Positions 7,606 to 12,157 of a DNA stretch of 12,157 nt are shown one piece after another. The stretch lies in the NCBI GenBank assembly GCA_017881145.1, contig JADGRG010000451.1, positions 1 to 12,157 on the forward strand, in the 5' to 3' direction. Both the position numbers and the translations under genes were made by a program. This stretch comes from Sandaracinaceae bacterium. GTDB taxonomy: Bacteria; Myxococcota_A; Polyangia; Polyangiales; JAFGIB01. How positions within the stretch are numbered: position 1 is the first letter of the stretch; the number at the start of each line of letters is the position of its first letter. Below the pieces are notes generated by a model. The model made no database searches. It saw only the letters and a list, made by a program, of their open reading frames with translations, and was not told where the DNA came from.

Positions 7606-8220
7606 ATGGGCTCGCTCGTCAACTTCAGGCCAGAGACCGACCCAGCCGAGTTGGATCTGGTCGAGGCCTGCCGGCGTGGCGATCGGCGTGCGCTGCACAG
7701 GGTCTTCACCACGCACGCGCCGTACATCGAGCGCCTGCTGGGCCGCGTGGTCGGCCCTTCGCTCGAGGTCGATGACCTGCTGCAGAGCACGTTCATGGCG
7801 GCGATCACGGCGTTTCCGCGTTTTCGTGGCGAAGCGCACGTGCGTACCTGGCTGGCGCGCATCGCCGTGCGCATCGCTCAGGAGCGCCTGCGCAGCGCGT
7901 CGTACAAGCGGCGCGTGGATCTGCCGTCGCTCGACGAGCGCGCTGACCACAACGATCGCTCGGCACACGTCGAGCATGACCTCGACGCGCGTCGCCGCGT
8001 CGAACGCATGTACCTGCATTTGAACGCCATCGGCGTGAAGAAACGCGTCGCGTTCGTGCTGCATGTGTTCGAGGGTCATCCGATCGAAGAGGTCGCCGCG
8101 CTTGCGGGCGCGAGTGTGACCGCGACCAAGTCTCGTGTTTTTTGGGCACGACGTGAGCTGATCAAGCGCGCATCGCGCGACCCGCTGCTCGCCGAGTGGG
8201 CCAGGAAGGCCAAGTCATGA
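7606..8220 (+). CDS. ECF-type RNA polymerase sigma factor
   Basis: A 204-residue sigma-70 family protein with only regions 2 and 4, as in ECF sigma factors. Region 2 covers about residues 17-98: VEACRRGDRRAL, then LEVDDLLQSTFMAAITAFPRF and RGEAHVRTWLARIAVRIA, the -10-recognition helices. A charged linker (DERADHNDRSAHVEHD) follows. Region 4 covers about 130-190 (FEGHPIEEVAALAGASVTAT, then KSRVFWARREL), the helix-turn-helix that reads the -35 element. I chose the ATG at 7606 because homology starts close after it; an out-of-frame ATG lies at 7602 and no good ribosome-binding sequence is present. The CACAAT 8 bases upstream would allow a nearly leaderless mRNA. Its TGA overlaps the ATG of the anti-sigma gene by 4 bases, so the pair is translationally coupled. 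It probably controls its own operon and the surface genes beside it (inferred). Confidence 0.93.
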   Translation: MGSLVNFRPETDPAELDLVEACRRGDRRALHRVFTTHAPYIERLLGRVVGPSLEVDDLLQSTFMAAITAFPRFRGEAHVRTWLARIAVRIAQERLRSASYKRRVDLPSLDERADHNDRSAHVEHDLDARRRVERMYLHLNAIGVKKRVAFVLHVFEGHPIEEVAALAGASVTATKSRVFWARRELIKRASRDPLLAEWARKAKS

Positions 8221-9467
8221 TCGACCTTGCATGCCTACGCGCCGAGCGGCTGCTCGAACGTCGAGCCTGCGGGCTCGGACCGGCCGACGCTCTGATTCTC
8301 GAAGACCACCTGTCGAGTTGCGCGCGCTGCACCGAGCAAGCGCGGCTCTTGTCAGCGCTGCGCAGCGTCGTGAACGGGATGGACGTGACGCTGTCGATGT
8401 CCGCGCGTGAGCGCGTGATCGATCGCGCGTGGCAGGCCGCGCCATCGCACGAGGTCGACAAGACGCCTGTGCGCAGCTGGCAAGCTTGGGGAGGGGTTGT
8501 GCTGGTCGCAGCGGCCCTCTTCGGCTTCTTCGTGCGTGGCGCTGTTAGCGAACGCGGTGCTGCGCCGCTGGCGCACAACGAGACCTCTGCGCCGGCGCCG
8601 CTCAGCGTGGCTGATGGCGCGACCCTGCAGGCGACCAGCGCCAGCGGGCCGCTCAGCTTCGCGCTCGCGCATGCGAAAGTGGACCTCCAGCTCGGCTCCA
8701 GCGCGCGTTGGAACGCCGGCGCGCACGACCTCGTGTTGATCTCGGGCAGCGTCGTGGTCGACGTGGATCCTCGGCTGCAGCAGGCGTTTTCGGTGAGTAC
8801 ACCGAGCTTTCGTGTGCAGGTGCTCGGCACGCGCTTCACGGTTGCGCTCCGCGAGGTGAGCGTCGAGCGAGGCCGGGTGCGCGTGGTCGCGCCCGACGGT
8901 CATGAAGTGCGCGTGCTCGTCGCGGGCCAGCGGTACTCAGTCGCTGATGGTGGCAACGTGTTGGCGCCCGTTGCGCCGCTCGTGCACGAAGCGCACGAAG
9001 CGAACGACACCGACGAAGCGCATGGCGCTGGTCATGCGAGCGAACCCTCCGCCGAACCGCACCGTGCGCACGTCGATGGCGCTCTGCTGCTCTCCGACGC
9101 GCGGACGCAGCTGGCCGATCGGCAGCTCGAGCGCGCCAGGGCGTCAGTGGATGCGGCGCTTTCTGCACAGCTCGCGCCAAGCGAACGCGCCGAAGCCATG
9201 ACGCTGCGTGCGGAATGCGCGCTGATGGCCGGCGACCACGCGGCCGCCGTGCAGGCGTACCTGCGCGTGGCCCGCTCGTTCGCGCAGCTGCCGGCGGGCG
9301 AGAATGCGCTGTTTTCCGCGGCCCGGCTCGAAATGGAGCGCGGTCGTAATCAGGAAGCGCAGCGCTCGCTGCAGCGGTACCTGGCGCGCTATCCGCAGGG
9401 CCGATTCGTCAAAGAGACGCGGCTGCGCTTGCGCACGCTCGGTGCGCCGTCGGATCATGCTCCGTGA
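8217..9467 (+). CDS. Transmembrane anti-sigma factor: zinc-finger, FecR domain, TPR-like tail
   Basis: A 416-residue protein. The ATG at 8217 overlaps the sigma stop (ATGA) and has AGGAAGG 7 bases upstream. The N-terminus carries a zinc-type anti-sigma motif, H31-x3-C35-x2-C38 (DHLSSCARC), which in this family clamps the sigma factor in the cytoplasm. One membrane helix lies at about 88-106 (GGVVLVAAALFGFFV). The periplasmic part contains a FecR-like domain (about 130-245; SARWNAGAHDLVLISGSVVV, FRVQVLGTRFTV, VLVAGQRYSV). A His/Glu-rich linker (257-285) with six histidines follows, then a TPR-like helical C-terminus (about 290-410; AECALMAGDHAAAVQAYLRV, ARLEMERGRNQEAQRSLQRY). FecR domains relay cell-surface signals to ECF sigma factors. 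The extra TPR part suggests a periplasmic binding partner. Only one base overlaps the following Cys-rich gene. Confidence 0.92.
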   Translation: MIDLACLRAERLLERRACGLGPADALILEDHLSSCARCTEQARLLSALRSVVNGMDVTLSMSARERVIDRAWQAAPSHEVDKTPVRSWQAWGGVVLVAAALFGFFVRGAVSERGAAPLAHNETSAPAPLSVADGATLQATSASGPLSFALAHAKVDLQLGSSARWNAGAHDLVLISGSVVVDVDPRLQQAFSVSTPSFRVQVLGTRFTVALREVSVERGRVRVVAPDGHEVRVLVAGQRYSVADGGNVLAPVAPLVHEAHEANDTDEAHGAGHASEPSAEPHRAHVDGALLLSDARTQLADRQLERARASVDAALSAQLAPSERAEAMTLRAECALMAGDHAAAVQAYLRVARSFAQLPAGENALFSAARLEMERGRNQEAQRSLQRYLARYPQGRFVKETRLRLRTLGAPSDHAP

Positions 9468-10318
9468 TGAACGTCCGGATCGTCGTGGCCCTTGCACTCG
9501 TGTTGGCCGGCTCGATGCTGGCGCCGGCTTGCCGCGACCTGACCACGAACCTGGTGAGTGACCCGCTGCACGTGCCGGAGGCCGGCCTCGATGCCGCCAT
9601 CAGCAGCAAGCCAGACGCGGCCATGGACGCCGCCAAGCTCGTGCACGACGCGGGTCCGGCTTTGGCGACAGTGGTCTGTGGCGATCACGTCTGCGCCTGC
9701 AGCGACGGCCGCGACAACGACGGCGACGGCTTGATCGATGGCCTCGATCCCGAGTGCACGGGCCCGAGCGACGACGACGAGCACAGCTTCGCAACCGGTG
9801 CGCCGCAGAAGCCCAGCGACTGCCGCGATTGCTTCTGGGACGACAACGCCGGCAACGGCGACGACGGATGCCGCTATCCCAAGGAGTGTCTGACCGGCAC
9901 GGCGTCATCGAGTAAAGGTGCCTGTGGCAGCTGCGTGGTCAGCAGCCGGTGCATTGCGTCGTGCCTGCCTCGCACTCCCAACGGCTGCGACTGCTTCGGC
10001 TGTTGCGAGATCACGCGCCCGGATGGAAGCACTGTGCACGTGGCGCTCGGCGACGCGTGCTCGCTCGATCGCCTCGACGACACCAGAGCCTGCCCGCGCT
10101 GCGTGCAGAGCTCGACCTGCTTGAATCCGTGCGGCCGCTGCGAGCTTTGCCCGGGGCGCGGGCAGGACCGACTCGCGGCCGACTGCGGGGCAGGCGCTTC
10201 CGCGGGCACTCCGAGCTACGTATGCGAAGGCGGAGCCCAAGTCTGCGCCGCTTCGGCCGAGTGCGCTTCCGGCGCGCCTTACTGCCAGCTCGGCTGCTGC
10301 TTGCCCGTCGTACCCTGA
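9467..10318 (+). CDS. Cys-rich secreted protein with DNDGDG motif (paralog B)
   Basis: A 283-residue exported protein. It starts at the ATG at 9467 inside TGATG; a GTG at 9464 would add one residue. The signal segment VVALALVLAGSMLAPAC ends at C22, a possible but imperfect lipobox. A short Asp/Ala-rich linker follows, then a core from C71 with about 30 cysteines: CACSDGRDNDGDG, ECTGPSDDDEHSFATG, DCFWDDNAGNGDDGCRY, NGCDCFGCC, CGRCELCPG and YCQLGCCL. These match the protein at 5471-6400 motif for motif, with roughly half of core positions identical by eye. It lacks the long second Gly/Ser linker of that protein. Third gene of the sigma/anti-sigma operon, probably translated by coupling since no clear ribosome-binding sequence precedes it. 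Function unknown; calcium binding is inferred from DNDGDG. Confidence 0.88.
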   Translation: MNVRIVVALALVLAGSMLAPACRDLTTNLVSDPLHVPEAGLDAAISSKPDAAMDAAKLVHDAGPALATVVCGDHVCACSDGRDNDGDGLIDGLDPECTGPSDDDEHSFATGAPQKPSDCRDCFWDDNAGNGDDGCRYPKECLTGTASSSKGACGSCVVSSRCIASCLPRTPNGCDCFGCCEITRPDGSTVHVALGDACSLDRLDDTRACPRCVQSSTCLNPCGRCELCPGRGQDRLAADCGAGASAGTPSYVCEGGAQVCAASAECASGAPYCQLGCCLPVVP

Positions 10319-10344
10319 TGCGCTTGCGGTCTTGCTGGAGCTTG

Positions 10345-10803
10345 CTAAGGCAACCGCTGCCGGCGCAGGACTCGCAACAAGTAGAGAGCGACGGCCACGT
10401 TGACTACCACCACCGTGGCCTTCAGCACGCTGCGGTGCGCCACCAGCTCATAGACTTCCAATGGGAGGAAGGAGACCGTCACCACCAGCGTCATGTATTC
10501 AGCCCACCGCTTGGCCAGGATGAGTCCGACGCCCTCCGTCGCAAAGAGGGCCGCGTAGAAGAGCGTCCCGAAGCCGACCTCCTCGAGCCTGCTTGGGCGG
10601 ACGCCGACGAGCTTCGCGACGAGGCCATGGATCACACTGTTCTCCGGATCGATCCGGAGCTGCTCGACGAGCGCGTTGATGGTTCTGGCAACATCGCGAT
10701 GGACGAGGGAGAGAACCCCGAGCCCAACGACGACGAGGCCGGTCGCTTTCACGAGCTTGAAACCGCCAATCAGGGCGAGTCCTCGGTTCCGTGGGGCGGC
10801 CAT
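10345..10803 (-). CDS. DUF2127 family small membrane protein
   Basis: A 152-residue protein with four probable membrane helices, near residues 19-34, 78-97, 103-120 and 128-146. FKLVKATGLVVVGLGVL, LVHRD, IDPENSVIHGLV, LFYAALFATEGVGLILAKRW, FLPLEVYEL and the YLLRVLRR tail follow the layout of DUF2127 membrane proteins, whose usual length is also about 150 residues. The molecular role of the family is not known to me. The ATG at 10803 has GAGG 8 bases upstream. The gene converges on Cys-rich paralog B with 26 bases between stops, so it belongs to a separate transcription unit. No clear hairpin separates the two. Confidence 0.85.
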   Translation of the reverse strand: MAAPRNRGLALIGGFKLVKATGLVVVGLGVLSLVHRDVARTINALVEQLRIDPENSVIHGLVAKLVGVRPSRLEEVGFGTLFYAALFATEGVGLILAKRWAEYMTLVVTVSFLPLEVYELVAHRSVLKATVVVVNVAVALYLLRVLRRQRLP

Positions 10804-11191
10804 TGCAGAAACCTCGTATCCCGGCTACGCGCTCGGTGTGGACGCAGGCGCGGTCAGGCGCAGCTCAGTGCAGGATGCGCCCAAGACGGACAGAGCTCGA
10901 ATTTCCACGAGGCGGTGTCAAGCGAAGTCGGCAGCGGCGTTGGGGGTGTCGAGTCGGAACGCGGCGGTAGAGCGGGCACCGGCAAAGCAGTGCGCGGCGC
11001 CTGCGCGTGCCGACGGTTACGCTCGCAGACGGCCCGAGCTCACGACACTGCACCGGACGCTGAGCGCGCATTGGCCTGCGTTCGTGGAGCAAGCCGAAGC
11101 GGCCGGCGGGCTGCGAGTCCAGCCCCCGGTTACTGTCGAAGCCCGTCGCGCCTGGTGCTGCTGACGGCGGATGTCTTCAAGCCGGTGGTGC
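10804..11191. other. Gene-poor stretch with a transposase relic
   Basis: Between the DUF2127 start and the antitoxin promoter I find no intact gene. Open frames here lack ribosome-binding sequences, and several run on as antisense to DUF2127. The one interpretable piece is the transposase-like fragment at 11003-11112. The first 200 bases must hold the DUF2127 promoter, which I could not pick out. Confidence 0.5.
11003..11112 (+). pseudogene. Possible N-terminal relic of an IS91-type transposase
   Basis: In one plus frame the stretch reads ARADGYARRRPELTTLHRTL followed by SAHWPAFVEQAEAAGG. This resembles the N-terminal stretch of IS91-family (Y2-type) transposases common in myxobacteria (R-R-P-E-x-T/S-x-L-Y/H ... 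F-x-E-x-A), judged from memory of the family. The similarity ends abruptly at the Gly-Gly; the zinc-binding and catalytic parts are absent, and no start or ribosome-binding sequence is visible. It could be a decayed fragment beside a toxin-antitoxin pair. It could also be chance resemblance in a GC-rich frame. Confidence 0.4.
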
Positions 11192-11227
11192 TTGGCCAAT
11201 GCGGTAGGGTGTGGTATGCATTATGCA
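11192..11227 (+). promoter_or_regulatory. Candidate promoter and operator of the toxin-antitoxin operon
   Basis: TTGGCC (11192-11197) and TATGCA (11215-11220) are 17 bases apart, a plausible though weak sigma-70-type promoter, placing the transcript start about 30 bases before the antitoxin ATG. The palindrome TGCAT-T-ATGCA (11217-11227) overlaps the -10 element and also contains TATGCA twice in tandem. RHH antitoxins usually bind such palindromes and repress their own promoter, so this is the likely operator (inferred). Confidence 0.5.
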
Positions 11228-11257
11228 ACCGTTTTGGTTTCTCTGCGGGAGCGCCCG

Positions 11258-11536
11258 ATGTCCGCCATCACGCTGAAGAATCTACCTGAGGAGCTGCTTC
11301 GCGACCTGCGCGACGCTGCTGCCAGCCATCACCGCAGTCTGAATCAGCACGCAATTTTCCTGCTGCAGCTGGGCCTCGGTCGTCCCAACGCAGAGGCCGA
11401 AATGCTGCACGCCGACCAAGCGCAGCTGGCCGCATGGCAGGAGCTCATCGGACAGTGGCGCTCAGCAGAAACCACGAAGACGGAGATTCGGCGCATTTAC
11501 CGCCGTCGTTCTTCCGGTCGCAAGGTGGACCTGTGA
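11258..11536 (+). CDS. vapB: Ribbon-helix-helix antitoxin (VapB/FitA-like)
   Basis: A 92-residue protein starting at the ATG at 11258, with GGGAG 6 bases upstream. The open frame extends further back, but the fold begins here. The N-terminus is a ribbon-helix-helix DNA-binding unit: strand ITLKNLP, helix EELLRDLRDAAASHH, then RSLNQHAIFLLQLGLG. The C-terminal half (WQELIGQWRSAETTKTEIRR ... GRKVDL) is the charged tail that in VapB-type antitoxins wraps the PIN toxin. It overlaps the toxin start by 4 bases, the usual antitoxin-first coupled arrangement. It should neutralise the toxin and, with it, repress the operon. The RHH and partner identification is strong; the exact subfamily is less certain. 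Confidence 0.88.
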   Translation: MSAITLKNLPEELLRDLRDAAASHHRSLNQHAIFLLQLGLGRPNAEAEMLHADQAQLAAWQELIGQWRSAETTKTEIRRIYRRRSSGRKVDL

Positions 11537-11925
11537 GGCTGCTGGACACCGATACCTGCATCGAGCTCCTGCGCGGCAACGCGAAGGTGCTCGAGCATCG
11601 AGCCAAGACGCGCGACGACGTAGCAACGTCATGGATCACCGCGGCGGAGCTCTACTACGGAGCTGCGAAGTCACGCGCCCACTCGCACAACCACGCGCTG
11701 GTCACGCGTTTCCTTGCAACGCTCGATATCCTCGAGCTGGACAGCGCAGCCGCACAGCTCTTCGGCGCTCACAAGGCCGCGCTCGAAACAGCCGGTCGGC
11801 GCTTGACGGACGCCGACCTGCTGATCGCCGCTGTGGCCCAAAGCCGAGGCGCCATGCTGGTGACGGGCAATCGCCGCCACTACGCCCGGATCGATGGCCT
11901 CGCCATCGAGGACTGGATCCGCTAA
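11533..11925 (+). CDS. vapC: PIN-domain ribonuclease toxin (VapC)
   Basis: A 130-residue PIN-domain protein, the typical VapC length. It starts at a GTG (11533) that overlaps the antitoxin stop as GTGA, with AAGGTGG 4 bases upstream. The acidic residues that hold the metal in PIN nucleases are visible: D5 in LLDTDTCIELL, E39 in ITAAELYYGA and D95 in LTDADLLIAAVA. In the fourth position is N113 of TGNRRHYARI, as in many active VapC proteins. VapC toxins cleave specific tRNAs or rRNA and stop translation when the antitoxin is lost; the target here cannot be told. The gene is intact with no frameshift, so the toxin is probably active. An internal start upstream in the antitoxin frame is unlikely, since homology begins at the GTG. 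Confidence 0.93.
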   Translation: MRLLDTDTCIELLRGNAKVLEHRAKTRDDVATSWITAAELYYGAAKSRAHSHNHALVTRFLATLDILELDSAAAQLFGAHKAALETAGRRLTDADLLIAAVAQSRGAMLVTGNRRHYARIDGLAIEDWIR

Positions 11926-11976
11926 CAGGGAAGCCGGCCCGGATTCGGATTCCCGCCCCTGGTTACCCGGGACTCG

Positions 11977-11998
11977 ATGCCGCTGATGGCGGCATTTT
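11977..11998 (+). terminator. Candidate intrinsic terminator after vapC
   Basis: ATGCCGC (11977-11983) and GCGGCAT (11989-11995) form a perfect 7-base-pair stem with a TGATG loop, and the T's at 11995-11998 make a short T-run. It lies 51 bases after the toxin stop. The T-run is short, so termination may be partial. On the opposite strand no T-run follows the hairpin. Confidence 0.5.
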
Positions 11999-12065
11999 CC
12001 AGGCCGGCGCAGCCGCAAAGCCGCACCCGGGTTACTTCGCGCAAGCGACTCGTCGTGCTCCGACC

Positions 12066-12157
12066 TCACGCGGCTTCGACCTCGACGCGGTACTTCAGCT
12101 TGGCCGCATCGATCTCCGCTTGAAGCGCGAGCTTCACGAACTGCGCTTCGAGATAGC
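12066..12157 (-). CDS. C-terminal end of an unidentified protein (start beyond right edge)
   Basis: The minus strand is open from the right edge to a TGA at 12068-12066, encoding 29 complete residues. They read YLEAQFVKLALQAEIDAAKL and end KYRVEVEAA. The alternating charged and hydrophobic residues suggest an amphipathic helix or coiled coil, somewhat like the ends of TolC-type outer-membrane efflux proteins, but this is too short to assign. GC-rich codon use with no internal stop supports a real reading frame. It converges on the toxin-antitoxin operon. The 140 bases between the two stops contain only the terminator hairpin. Confidence 0.5.
   Translation of the reverse strand, partial: YLEAQFVKLALQAEIDAAKLKYRVEVEAA

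Noticed and set aside
7594..7622. TTGACG on the minus strand (7622-7617) as a -35 for the barrel-protein gene
   Set aside because: At 16-18 bases spacing there is no acceptable -10 element (GAATTG at best).
10319..10344. Bidirectional terminator between Cys-rich paralog B and DUF2127
   Set aside because: The 26 bases contain a direct repeat of GCTTGC but no inverted repeat or T-run.
9949..11289. Plus-strand open frame of 446 codons spanning several genes
   Set aside because: It is Arg-rich, out of frame with Cys-rich paralog B, antisense to DUF2127 and runs into the antitoxin; it shows the composition of a shadow frame.
11962..12035. GTTACCCGGG and CCCGGGTTAC flanking the vapC terminator as a larger inverted repeat or attachment site
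   Set aside because: The match is 9 of 10 but is mostly the self-palindrome CCCGGG; it lacks integron attC core sequences and tRNA-like structure.
11926..12060. Possible tRNA gene or small RNA in the gap after vapC
   Set aside because: No cloverleaf arms, GGTTCGAATCC-type T arm or CCA end could be found; only the terminator hairpin is supported.

Overview
The DNA is GC-rich throughout, and nearly all of it is densely coding. The gene content points to a large-genome myxobacterium (Myxococcota, Polyangia-like). The signs are a very long TPR-repeat protein, lipoproteins with Gly/Ser/Ala- or Asp/Ala-rich linkers after the signal peptide, Cys-rich surface proteins with the DNDGDG-type motif, and an ECF sigma factor paired with a FecR-domain anti-sigma factor. 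This is inferred from gene style; no rRNA or other marker gene is present.

Left part (1-4510): a large TPR protein runs leftward off the window edge from a GTG at 3016, with 1005 codons visible and no stop. It is divergent from an intact M18 zinc aminopeptidase (3212-4510).

Centre (4580-10318): an unusual surface-signalling island organised around a 50-bp divergent gap (7556-7605). To the right, three genes overlap by 4 and 1 bases: an ECF sigma factor, a single-pass anti-sigma factor (zinc-finger N-terminus, FecR domain, His-rich linker, TPR-like C-terminus), and a secreted Cys-rich protein. To the left lie an exported protein with a probable outer-membrane beta-barrel, a second Cys-rich protein paralogous to the first, and a lipoprotein with a predicted beta-helix and an EF-hand-type calcium loop. 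The sigma gene and the left Cys-rich gene share the same upstream blocks (CTTTCAAC, AGCCAC, CACAAT) ending 6-8 bases before their ATGs, and neither has a convincing Shine-Dalgarno. This suggests one promoter class, perhaps the sigma factor's own, giving nearly leaderless transcripts. Together the genes look like a self-regulated module that builds or monitors a calcium-binding, disulfide-rich cell-surface layer.

Right part (10345-12157): a DUF2127 small membrane protein, then about 450 bases with no intact gene that hold a probable IS91-type transposase relic. A VapBC-type toxin-antitoxin pair follows, with a candidate promoter/operator and terminator. The C-terminal end of an unidentified gene enters from the right edge on the minus strand. 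No tRNA, rRNA, CRISPR array or intact insertion sequence was seen.
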